Below, in pieces: positions 13,150 to 20,722 of a stretch of DNA of 20,739 bases. The notes under the pieces are model-generated. The model saw only the letters and a list, made by a program, of their open reading frames with translations. It searched no databases and was not told the DNA's origin. Numbering within the stretch: position 1 is the first letter of the stretch; the number at the start of each line of letters is the position of its first letter. The position numbers and the translations under genes are program-made. The stretch covers positions 1 to 20,739 of the IMG/VR virus record IMGVR_UViG_3300050014_001138, one strand, 5' to 3'. The stretch comes from a virus.

Positions 13150-14065
13150 GGAAAAGAGATTTAATCCCGCCCTGAAAGTTTAGCGGGATCACCCGCTCGC
13201 CTCCTTTTTCGTCTCGATATTTGATAACAGGATCAATAGTATCTGAAAATATCTTTCTAGTTTCTGTTAGAAGGGAAACTTCTAAGTCCGACCAGCTATT
13301 ACTTTCCATGACAGCTTTTTCATAAGTAGCGTCATTTAATCCCCTCCAATCACCGATGACAAAAGGAGCAAAATTGACAAAATCTTCATCAATAGGCTCT
13401 TGCATTTGACGTTTACGAATGATATACTGTTTTAGCCAGTTAGTAACACCAGCTGAGGGAAGATATACCCTTAATTTCTTACCATTTTTCTGAGTGAAAA
13501 CTATGCATCTTTCTTCTGGAGAATAATACTGCATAAGTTGATCATCAAAGGTAATATAGCTTATCATATCCTTAACAACGTCGATACGATTTGATTCGGA
13601 TACTTTAACCTGTAATTGGTTTTCTCCTTTTACAAATGTTCTTTCTCTAATTGCAAGAATAATATAGAATCTATCTACCTCTTTAATGTCTCTCCAAGAA
13701 GAAAGACGGTTATTTGGATATTTAACATTGCAACATTTTTCCAATACCCAGTTAAGCATATCATCCAAAGATGAAAGATCTTCTTCATTTAAAGTTGACC
13801 AGTGACGAATTTCTCCACCAGTAGCAGAACGAATAGTTATTTCAGTTCCTTCTGGATAAAATAGTCCTTGAGTTGGAAGGTCAGTAAGTTTGAGTTTTTC
13901 CCAACCAATTTCATTTTGAACATCGTGGAGTTCCGCTGTTTTTTGCCAAGGCAATTTAGCTCCGGTCGTGGGCGTTAAAGGTGCACCTACTACATCATTT
14001 GCAGGAACTTCAGATTTTTGAACGAATTCCTTAATTTTTTCTTCATTTAAATTATTTTCTGGCAT
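13118..14065 (-). CDS. T4 gp26-like baseplate/tail assembly protein
   Basis: In this 315-residue protein residues ~55-85 read LKLTDLPTQGLFYP followed by EITIRSATGGEIRHW. That opening is typical of the T4 gp26-type baseplate family (short 'P-x-x-G-x-x-Y-P' turn, then an I-x-I-R strand and a helix starting 'EE' after a short loop). The middle is alpha/beta with conserved-looking aromatic residues (DRFYIILAIRERTF, GDWRGLNDATYEKAV). The ~50 N-terminal residues are disordered. Its place between the tail tube and the tape measure, and the overlapping small frame downstream, also fit the first protein of a tail assembly chaperone pair. These two readings may not conflict, because gp26 itself acts in tail hub assembly. 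The ATG is preceded by an AT-rich leader, with the tube gene's terminator 58 nt upstream. Confidence 0.65.
   Translation of the reverse strand: MPENNLNEEKIKEFVQKSEVPANDVVGAPLTPTTGAKLPWQKTAELHDVQNEIGWEKLKLTDLPTQGLFYPEGTEITIRSATGGEIRHWSTLNEEDLSSLDDMLNWVLEKCCNVKYPNNRLSSWRDIKEVDRFYIILAIRERTFVKGENQLQVKVSESNRIDVVKDMISYITFDDQLMQYYSPEERCIVFTQKNGKKLRVYLPSAGVTNWLKQYIIRKRQMQEPIDEDFVNFAPFVIGDWRGLNDATYEKAVMESNSWSDLEVSLLTETRKIFSDTIDPVIKYRDEKGGERVIPLNFQGGIKSLFLVSNPFSKLA
13164..13189 (-). other. Hairpin at the overlap of the two tail genes
   Basis: A perfect 7-bp inverted repeat, ATCCCGC and GCGGGAT, has a 12-nt loop inside the last part of the gp26-like gene. It ends about 15 nt before the TTG start of the overlapping frame. 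The loop covers the last stop (TAA) of that second frame. It could control initiation or slippage at the overlap. Confidence 0.45.
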
Positions 14066-14122
14066 ATTTACATTATTTAGACTATATACTATTATATCGT
14101 TAAAAACATGATAGTTTTAACA

Positions 14123-14149
14123 AAAAAAGAGAGCCAAAGCTCTCTTTTA
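14123..14149 (-). terminator. Terminator after the tail tube gene
   Basis: A perfect 10-bp stem, AAAAGAGAGC (14126-14135) and GCTCTCTTTT (14140-14149), has a 4-nt loop. On the minus strand it starts 17 nt after the tube gene stop and runs into T residues. It ends or lowers the very abundant sheath/tube transcript before the chaperone-like genes. Confidence 0.85.
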
Positions 14150-14166
14150 ATAAATATTGTTTATGG

Positions 14167-14763
14167 TTATACGATTGTTTCGTCCCAAACGTCGCAGGCG
14201 ATTGTATATCCGGCGATTCTGTAAATTTCCTCACTCATGTACTCAAGATCCGGTACGTTTAGAGGAGTGATTGGGAATACATTGTAAAGTTTCCATTGCC
14301 AGAAAGGATTAGCAGCTCTATCATAAAGGGTGATTAATACCCAAGGAGCAACGTAATCGGCTTTAAGTCCGGTTCTACCAGTTAGTGGATCATATACAAG
14401 GTCGTTCCATTTTCTTAGGGTCTTTAAAACGTAAGCACTAGGTGTACGGTTTAAGTTGACTTCAAAAGATAGTCCAACATCCATAGTGGTCTTTTCAGGT
14501 TTTGCCTGAGCAAACCTTCTGGTTGCCCACTTATACTGCTGAGCTACAGAAGAAGTTGGGAAAGAGTTGGACTCAAGTCCAGTGATCTTAATTATATTCT
14601 CGAGTAGGAGATTCGTATTTTCAGTTGTAGAACCCACTCCGACAGGAAGTGCTATCTGAACTGTAAATAGATTTAAATATGCGGGTTCATAGAGCTCTTG
14701 TGCAGCCCTTGAATTTCTCCAATGGGGTAGGCCAAATGTGCCTTGACTTGTGAAATCTGCCAT
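14167..14763 (-). CDS. Tail tube protein (T4 gp19-like)
   Basis: A 198-residue protein with the features of myovirus tube proteins. The N-terminal arm is followed by LFTVQIALP, and FEVNLNRTPSAYVLKTLRKW fits the long helix-containing segment. The C-terminal half has the strand series WVLITLYDRAANPFWQWKLYNVFP, then ITPLNVPDLEYMSEEIYRIAGYTIACDVW, the closing strands of the gp19 fold. It is somewhat longer than T4 gp19 (163 residues). It would form the inner tube through which DNA passes. It follows the sheath gene directly (28-nt gap), as gp19 follows gp18 in T4, and has the same A-rich leader (GAATAAATAAAATAAAAG). A strong terminator follows. Confidence 0.9.
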   Translation of the reverse strand: MADFTSQGTFGLPHWRNSRAAQELYEPAYLNLFTVQIALPVGVGSTTENTNLLLENIIKITGLESNSFPTSSVAQQYKWATRRFAQAKPEKTTMDVGLSFEVNLNRTPSAYVLKTLRKWNDLVYDPLTGRTGLKADYVAPWVLITLYDRAANPFWQWKLYNVFPITPLNVPDLEYMSEEIYRIAGYTIACDVWDETIV

Positions 14764-14791
14764 ATCGCGTTACTTTTATTTTATTTATTCA

Positions 14792-17536
14792 TTAAGCTGT
14801 TGTAAATCCGCCTGAACTTGCTCCACCAGTCTTATTAACGGTAATTCTCTGGATAATCTTCTCCATACCCTTAGTAACCCAAACTCCGATGTCGATTATT
14901 GCGAAAGCTTCGTCAATTATATCTGGGGTGTTGTTAGTTTCATCCATTACAATTTCGTATTGTGAAAGTGCTCCGGCATCTTTTATACTCTGTAAAATAG
15001 GAGTAATTGCGTTTACAATAGTTAATCTTGTTACAGCGTTGTTGTAGTTGAATACGAAATTCTTAAGTACCTCTTCAACCTGTAATTCGATTGTATTTAA
15101 TAGCTCTCTAACGTGTAAGTAGTTGTAATCACTCTTAATTGTCTGGAAAGCTGTTCTGTTTGAGTAGATCATAATCTCGCCTGTTGCAGTTCTTTCAACG
15201 ATTGAGTTGTATCCAAATGGTTCAAGATAATTTCTATCTTGCTGATCAAGCATATATTCTACACCTGCTAAAGCTGGGTTCGAAATGATACCATTTTTGT
15301 TTGCAACGATAGCAAATGGATCGCCTCCTAAGAACTTTCTAACGAAACTGTTAGAAATATCTGCTGCTGGGGGAACTAATACTGTTGTATCGCTGTCAGT
15401 CATACTAAGGAATGGTCCGAATACTCCGGTAAATTTAGCTCCGTTGTCTTCATCTGGTAAAGTAAACTGGAATGAACGAGGCATTTCAGGGTTACCACCT
15501 TGAGGAATAAATGCGGTGTTAAATATTGGTTTTGGATCTACGCCTGGAATAAATACGTCGCAGAAATAAGGATCCTGAGATGTTGCAAATTGTGTTAATG
15601 AAGGAGCACTTATAATAGCTGTGGTTTTACCTCTTTTCTTAGCAAGACGTGATAAGTAAACTTTACCACCGCAATTAGGTCTTAGTCCGTATCCCATTGT
15701 ATCAACTACATATCTGTAGTTAATCATATCTGGGTTAGTTAATCCTCTTAGAATTCCCTGGTCTTCAAGCATTGAGTAAATCTTGATAATACCTTCTTCA
15801 ACGTTTGGTTGTCCGGTTTTTGAATATCCAGGAAGGTGATTAGCAGTTAACTTAAGGCCCTGAAGCATTAAGAATTTATATTGAGGGGTTACATCGTCGA
15901 TAGGTTTCTGAACATAAACTTCAGAAGCGTTCTGAGTATAAGCCCAGATAGGTTCAGATGTTCCGATAATATAATTCATCGAAGTATCCGTTACTTTAGA
16001 AATAACATAAGCTACCCCGCCTCCGGTTGTTGAAGCACTTGGATCTTTTTTGATTAAAGTTCCAATAGTAATTAAAGCTTGCTGAGCTGGACCCATTTTA
16101 AATGTTTTTCCAGTTGTATCCAAAAGGGACATAATTGGAATAGTAGTGTGCATTATGTCATTTGGAACATTTAAGTCATAACTTAAAAAGTCTGACTTAA
16201 TGTTTACCCCAGCAACTCCATATAAAGACGAATTTTGTACAACTGCTGGTGATACAAATACTGATACATCGACTGTGTTTCCACTTGCATCAAAGTAAGC
16301 AACATTTTGTACAACTGCTGGTGATACGTATACGGAAGCATTTAATGTGATATAAGTTATTGAAGCATCAAAAGTTGCTGGTGATATGAATAACGAAACG
16401 TCAGCTGGTATTAGTGCACTAGCATCAAGGAAATAAGTTGAAGTATTAGTTGTAAATATTGCAGGGGTATCAAAATGATTAAAGGGTACGCCAACTGCTG
16501 TTACTCCTTCATTAATAAGTCCGTGTCCTACAAGGTCGACGGTATATTTTGCTGCATCTGTTGCAGAACCATCTCCGATTTCCCATTCACTCTGATTTTC
16601 ATCCCAGATAAGTTGATCAAGTGCCTGCTGATTAACATTAGCTAAAACACCTGTGATTGGGGTAGAGGAATTGATAATATCTTCAATATACTGATTAGCT
16701 CCAGTTTGATCTCTGAAATCCGGAATAATTGTTCCGATCCATGATCCTATCAAGTTAACCTGTGGAAGATTAATAAATGCTTGTAACTGAGATGGAATTA
16801 TACCTTCAGCATTAAAATATGTTGAGAAGAATGGGTCTGTTGAAAGACTCTTATAATTGGTCCATCTACCTTCGATTGCAATAACCTGGATAAAATAATC
16901 TTTTAACAAGTCATAAGGACGGATCCACTCAAAAGGAATGTTTGTATTTGAACCGTACCAATCTTTTGCTGCAACACTGTATCCCTGAAGTCCAACAGCT
17001 TTTCTAACGATAACTGATAGATCTCTGGTTCCAACGTTTGCTACTTGTAAAAGTGAAGTACTTTCAGCATTTGGAACACCTTCTTTATTTCCAGCAACTC
17101 CTAATAGATAATCTGAATCTGCTTTCCAGAATCTTTCTCTGTTGAAGAAATTGATATATGGGTCAGTATAAACTCCATTATTGGAAACGTCACATGCAAC
17201 TGATAAGTCAGCAAATCCTACAGATTCTGTAGAAGGATCTGCGCCAACATTTAGTAAACTTATTGCGAATACTGGTGCTTGAAGCAAGCAAGTATCAATT
17301 CCTCTCTGGAAAAAAGAACCTTTTCTTTCAAGTTTTTTATCAGTGTCAGCATAAAATCTGTAACGATCTCTAGTTGAACGAATAAAAACAGGTGCGTTAA
17401 ATGGTCCGACTTTCGAGAAACCAGCTACTAATCTAAGTGACTGTGTAGTAACTGTAATTCTTTCTGATTGATCAATCTCAATGGTGTAAACACCGGCAGA
17501 TTGAAATTGAGATAGGTCGAGAGCTAATTTAGCCAT
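14792..17536 (-). CDS. Tail sheath protein (T4 gp18-like)
   Basis: This 914-residue protein contracts around the tube at infection. The N terminus (QSAGVYTIEIDQSERITVTTQSLRLVAGFSKVGPFNAPVFI) has the shape of sheath proteins: start strand, 'G.f..GP...p..i'. The last ~130 residues match the conserved C-terminal domain, with TAFQTIKSDYNYLHVRELLNTIE and then the region around LKNFVFNYNNAVTR, YEIVMDETNNTPDIID and IDIGVWVTKGMEKIIQRITV. It is much longer than T4 gp18 (659 residues). The extra mass includes a Ser/Val/Asp-rich region at ~360-440 built of tandem repeats, probably a surface-exposed insertion domain. It lies between terl and the tube gene, as in T4. An A-rich leader and a late-promoter-like element 75 nt upstream precede the ATG. 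Confidence 0.93.
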   Translation of the reverse strand: MAKLALDLSQFQSAGVYTIEIDQSERITVTTQSLRLVAGFSKVGPFNAPVFIRSTRDRYRFYADTDKKLERKGSFFQRGIDTCLLQAPVFAISLLNVGADPSTESVGFADLSVACDVSNNGVYTDPYINFFNRERFWKADSDYLLGVAGNKEGVPNAESTSLLQVANVGTRDLSVIVRKAVGLQGYSVAAKDWYGSNTNIPFEWIRPYDLLKDYFIQVIAIEGRWTNYKSLSTDPFFSTYFNAEGIIPSQLQAFINLPQVNLIGSWIGTIIPDFRDQTGANQYIEDIINSSTPITGVLANVNQQALDQLIWDENQSEWEIGDGSATDAAKYTVDLVGHGLINEGVTAVGVPFNHFDTPAIFTTNTSTYFLDASALIPADVSLFISPATFDASITYITLNASVYVSPAVVQNVAYFDASGNTVDVSVFVSPAVVQNSSLYGVAGVNIKSDFLSYDLNVPNDIMHTTIPIMSLLDTTGKTFKMGPAQQALITIGTLIKKDPSASTTGGGVAYVISKVTDTSMNYIIGTSEPIWAYTQNASEVYVQKPIDDVTPQYKFLMLQGLKLTANHLPGYSKTGQPNVEEGIIKIYSMLEDQGILRGLTNPDMINYRYVVDTMGYGLRPNCGGKVYLSRLAKKRGKTTAIISAPSLTQFATSQDPYFCDVFIPGVDPKPIFNTAFIPQGGNPEMPRSFQFTLPDEDNGAKFTGVFGPFLSMTDSDTTVLVPPAADISNSFVRKFLGGDPFAIVANKNGIISNPALAGVEYMLDQQDRNYLEPFGYNSIVERTATGEIMIYSNRTAFQTIKSDYNYLHVRELLNTIELQVEEVLKNFVFNYNNAVTRLTIVNAITPILQSIKDAGALSQYEIVMDETNNTPDIIDEAFAIIDIGVWVTKGMEKIIQRITVNKTGGASSGGFTTA
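16232..16387 (-). repeat. Short tandem repeats in the sheath insertion domain
   Basis: A 24-bp sequence at 16232-16255 recurs exactly at 16304-16327 (72 bp apart), and a shorter match (GCTGGTGATAT) lies at 16377-16387. In the protein these give SPAVVQN twice and SPATFDA once, each preceded by a DVS- or NASVY-type strand, at residues ~384-435. The repeats look like beta-hairpin units of 20-24 residues. Confidence 0.8.
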
Positions 17537-17611
17537 ATTTTTAAAACTTATTTTTATTATTTATTCACATAGAAAAACTGGAAAAACTTCTTTCTATCTT
17601 TAAATAATGTG

Positions 17612-17626
17612 TTTCTTTATATATCG
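17612..17626 (-). promoter_or_regulatory. Late-promoter-like element before the sheath gene
   Basis: The minus strand reads CGATATATAAAGAAA, ending 75 nt before the sheath ATG in the 116-bp gap after the terminase gene. It matches the element before the tape measure gene except for its first base. It would let sheath and tube be made in amounts far above the terminase. Confidence 0.5.
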
Positions 17627-17652
17627 ATGCTAAAATATTCCCAATTTAACTT

Positions 17653-19677
17653 TTATCGTCTACCTCCCCACATTGTCGAGCCCGAACTAGAACCAGAATA
17701 CCTTGGTTTGTTAGCATTCTGATATATTTTTTGTAATTGAGCCATCTCATTTCCAGAAACATCATCATTATTATAGAGATTATGGAAAGAATCATCGCTT
17801 AATTCTTCCGGGGTTTCTATAGGAGTTTTAAGAAGCTCAGAAATATATCTTTTTATTGGGGAATCATCTAAATCCTGAAGAAAGTCATATAGCCAATCAC
17901 CATATTCGGGTTCTTCATAAAGTCTTGCAGTATTAATACATGCCATTGCAGCATCGTCATGTTTTGCTATACCCTTCCAAGAAAGTTTTACCTTACCAAA
18001 AGCTCCAAATTCTCCAGTAGTTTTTGAATCATTCGGAATTAGGCATTTAGTTTCGACTAATTTTCTTGCAAGTTTGCAGAAGAAGTCTTTATCTTGTTTT
18101 TGGCGGAATCCTGCTTTTCTTCTTGGGGGTTTTTCTCCTGGAACTGGAGCCGTGTGATATGAATGCATAACGCATCCTTCAAAATAACCATCATGATCTG
18201 CAAATTTATCAAGAAACCTCTTACCATTAAAGTTCATTTCTGTAACTAATTTGCAGAAATCCCCGCCAAATTGGTCAAATACAAGTGCCTTGTTAACTTG
18301 AGCCATAACTTCCTCATCTCCATAATTGTCAAAGAATATTCCAACCTGTCTCATTCGAAACATATTTTGGATTTTTCTTTCATCTTTTCTGAGTTTACGA
18401 AGTTTTACCATAGATTTAGGTTCTACTTTGTAAATAGCGGTAACATTAAAGTCATTATCCTTCTTTTCCTCATCCTCATCTTTTCCATCGGCAATATCAT
18501 TGGATAAAACAAAACGATCCCTTTTATCAAAACTATTATTTGGATCAAATCCGGGATGCCAAAGTAATTTGTCTCGATAAAGATCTTCAGACAAAGCGGA
18601 TTTTTCTAATGGATGATATTTATATTTTTTCTCATTCTTTTTAAGCCATCTCATTTGATTTGGTGTTAAAAGAAGATTACTTTTACGGTCAAATAAAAGT
18701 TCATATTCCTGAGCAAATTCTTCTTCCCCAAAGTTTGCTTTGATTTCTTCCATCCAAGCATCATCGTGGCCAGGAACTTCCCAATAGTCGACTCTCTTAA
18801 ATTTAAAAGTGTTTTTTCCTGTATTAGCTTTATCCCATATTTCATAGAATAAGTTATCCATGCCGTCGGGCGTAGATGAGATAATACATTGGGAAACTAA
18901 TGAAGAGGATAAGGTAGGATAAACAGATCTCCAGAATGATTTAACAAGTTTCTGGTTGATGTGAGCAAACTCATCGATGTATAATACGTGGATGGTAAAA
19001 CCGATAGATGCTGTTTTGGTGGTAGCTTGAGAAGTAAGCATACATCCATTATCGAGACGAAGACCTAAAGCCCCGATGGATTTTATACCAGGCTTCATAA
19101 AGAATGGTAGTCCTCGGAATACATCAACAACCTTTGCTACAATTTCTGTAGTAGTGGCCTGTTTGTTAGCAAGAATAAGTAAGTTTCTATCTGTGTGAAA
19201 GCAAAGATACCAAGCAAAGAAAGCTGAAATAGTTGTAGTATTGTGGGACAAAATCCCGTTTGAATAAAATCGGTGTTCTGGTGAATTAACCGTTACATCA
19301 AACATTGAGATTTTTTGTGAATATTTTTTTATATTAATAACTCTTGATAATCCCCTTTTTGTTTGGATACAATTCCCTACTTTTAAATTCTTAATAAATA
19401 CCTCATTCATTAATTTATTAAAAACTATGTGATTATCTGCCCCCTCTAGATACATGCCATTTTCTAAATCCACCCTCCATAGAGTATAAGGCTGGGTTTT
19501 ATGGATTTGAGAAATGGGTTTAAAACCCATATCAGTTTCAATTTCTAAATTCTCTATAGATATGCTTTCAATAATTTTCTTACTATTATCATTTTCATCT
19601 AAATTTAAATGACGATATTCCCATTTTTCGATAAGTTGAATTAAAAATAAGATAAGATATTTAAGGGTTTTTTTCAT
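17653..19677 (-). CDS. terL: Terminase large subunit, C-terminal part with N-terminal split-intein piece
   Basis: A 674-residue protein in two parts. Residues 1-146 are intein (see separate entry). Residues 147-674 are a T4 gp17-like DNA-packaging motor lacking its start: TTTISAFFAWYLCFH directly continues a Walker A motif whose '...GK' must lie on another gene. Walker B is VLYIDE (D235, E236) and the coupling motif is STPDGMDNLF (268-277). The RNase H-like nuclease has D394 (SNDIADG), E480 (TEMNFNG) and D575 (KHDDAAM), fitting the three metal-binding acids of gp17. The last ~60 residues are low-complexity. Without the upstream part the protein cannot bind ATP, so trans-splicing is required. 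The ATG lies inside the last 17 nt of the upstream endonuclease gene. It precedes sheath and tube as in T4. Confidence 0.92.
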   Translation of the reverse strand: MKKTLKYLILFLIQLIEKWEYRHLNLDENDNSKKIIESISIENLEIETDMGFKPISQIHKTQPYTLWRVDLENGMYLEGADNHIVFNKLMNEVFIKNLKVGNCIQTKRGLSRVINIKKYSQKISMFDVTVNSPEHRFYSNGILSHNTTTISAFFAWYLCFHTDRNLLILANKQATTTEIVAKVVDVFRGLPFFMKPGIKSIGALGLRLDNGCMLTSQATTKTASIGFTIHVLYIDEFAHINQKLVKSFWRSVYPTLSSSLVSQCIISSTPDGMDNLFYEIWDKANTGKNTFKFKRVDYWEVPGHDDAWMEEIKANFGEEEFAQEYELLFDRKSNLLLTPNQMRWLKKNEKKYKYHPLEKSALSEDLYRDKLLWHPGFDPNNSFDKRDRFVLSNDIADGKDEDEEKKDNDFNVTAIYKVEPKSMVKLRKLRKDERKIQNMFRMRQVGIFFDNYGDEEVMAQVNKALVFDQFGGDFCKLVTEMNFNGKRFLDKFADHDGYFEGCVMHSYHTAPVPGEKPPRRKAGFRQKQDKDFFCKLARKLVETKCLIPNDSKTTGEFGAFGKVKLSWKGIAKHDDAAMACINTARLYEEPEYGDWLYDFLQDLDDSPIKRYISELLKTPIETPEELSDDSFHNLYNNDDVSGNEMAQLQKIYQNANKPRYSGSSSGSTMWGGRR
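19240..19677 (-). other. C-terminal piece of a split intein (IntC), atypically long
   Basis: Residues 1-146 of the terminase piece. Residues 44-58 (LEIETDMGFKPISQI) match the strand region following intein block A. Residues 77-86 (LEGADNHIVF) are block B with its His83. Residues 128-141 (DVTVNSPEHRFYSN...) are block F, and GILSHN (141-146) is block G with penultimate His and final Asn146. The next residue, Thr147, is the +1 nucleophile and is also the Thr of the Walker A GKT. Block A with its Cys1 is absent, so the N-intein is short and lies on a gene to the right of the window. I recall the AceL-TerL intein from Antarctic lake metagenomes as having the same early split in the same protein. 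Residues 1-43 would connect block A to the rest. Confidence 0.9.
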
Positions 19678-20722
19678 AAATAAAATCTATACATTTTTTT
19701 ACAGTATTTTCCGGATTTTTCTTATATTCATTTTCCCAAATATGCAAAATCTCATATCCGGCATTTTTCAATATGTAATCCCTATCGTATTCTCTTTTTT
19801 GGTTTTCGGGGGTATTTCTATGCCAGTAAACCCCATCGAATTCAATTATCTTATTTTTATCTAATATAATAAAATCCGGGCATAAAACTTTATTACTTAA
19901 AATTAATCTATATTCATTGTTTATATCATTATCCACACAAGTTGCATAAAAAATTTGTTTAAAATCTTTTTTAATTTTAAGGTCTAGTGTTTTAAATAAT
20001 ATTTGAGAAATATTTGAATAATTTTGTTTTTTATAATTTTTTAACCATTTTTCCTGTCTCCCTCTCCATCTTTCTAACCCTTTTTCCTCCCCGTATTTTT
20101 CTATACATTTTTTTAACGAAAAAGTTGTTTGCCTTTCTTTTAACTTTTCTTTTGCTTCTTCTTCAGAAAATCCTCTTTTTAAATAATATTCTAAAGTGGT
20201 ATCAAATTCTCTTTCGCTTAATGACCCTTTTAAAAATTTTTTATAATCATTTTCGGATAAATTTCTTTTTTTATAAAATTCTTTGCTAAATGGGGATAAT
20301 TCTTTTCTTTTTTGTTCAGACATATTATTTTTATGGACAGGATTTTTTTCTCCTTTTACCATTTCAGAAAACATTTTTCTATATTTCTCTTCCTTCATGT
20401 GTTTACCCGAATTAACAGATATATTTTTTATATCATTTTCTGTACAAACAGGGGAATCGGGAAATTCTTTCCTATAATCTTTTATAGTTTTATCAGGATG
20501 AGAAAATTTTATGTGTTGGCCGTATATTCTCGTAACTTTTTGACCGCACCATTTGCATATGATATAGTCTTTTCCTTCTATACCAGATAAATATTTTTCC
20601 CTCTTTTTATCTGAATAAGTTTTGCTGTATTTGTCTTTGCATTTTTGAGAACACATTTTAACTCTTCCATCTGATGTAGAAAATTCTTTGTTACAAATAA
20701 TACATTTTTTTATAGTTTCCAT
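19661..20722 (-). CDS. Vsr-like (EDxHD-type) free-standing homing endonuclease
   Basis: A 353-residue modular protein. Residues 7-28 hold a Cys4 zinc motif (C7-x2-C10, C24-x3-C28). Residues 56-75 hold a second one (C56-x2-C59, H70-x4-H75) followed by KTIKDYRKEFPDSP. Then come NUMOD3-like GEKNPVHK (124-131), two further helical segments and a KYGEEKGLERWRGRQEKW helix (209-226). The C-terminal nuclease has P-D283-F, E294-F-D-G-x-Y-W-H301, then R-D315 and GYEILHIWENE, the order seen in Vsr-like nucleases. This family was described with 'fractured' phage genes in which such an enzyme lies between the halves of a split-intein gene, and here it lies directly before the terminase C part. The gene ends with 17 nt inside the next gene; an AT-rich leader (TATAAAATATATATT) precedes the ATG. 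Confidence 0.88.
   Translation of the reverse strand: METIKKCIICNKEFSTSDGRVKMCSQKCKDKYSKTYSDKKREKYLSGIEGKDYIICKWCGQKVTRIYGQHIKFSHPDKTIKDYRKEFPDSPVCTENDIKNISVNSGKHMKEEKYRKMFSEMVKGEKNPVHKNNMSEQKRKELSPFSKEFYKKRNLSENDYKKFLKGSLSEREFDTTLEYYLKRGFSEEEAKEKLKERQTTFSLKKCIEKYGEEKGLERWRGRQEKWLKNYKKQNYSNISQILFKTLDLKIKKDFKQIFYATCVDNDINNEYRLILSNKVLCPDFIILDKNKIIEFDGVYWHRNTPENQKREYDRDYILKNAGYEILHIWENEYKKNPENTVKKCIDFIYEKNP

Noticed and set aside
19661-19677. A AAA AAC heptamer at the end of the endonuclease gene as a -1 frameshift into the terminase piece
   Set aside because: The heptamer is in phase, but the terminase piece lies in the +1/-2 frame; a -1 slip leads elsewhere. An ATG at 19677 explains the start.
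19630-19677. Hydrophobic start of the terminase piece as a signal peptide or membrane anchor
   Set aside because: The segment leads directly into intein strands, and packaging motors are cytoplasmic; it is better read as intein sequence.
17653-19677. Terminase piece as a simple pseudogene or 5'-truncated gene
   Set aside because: The C-intein motifs and final SHN-Thr junction are intact and placed exactly in the ATP-binding loop, and all nuclease acids are present, which fits trans-splicing rather than decay.
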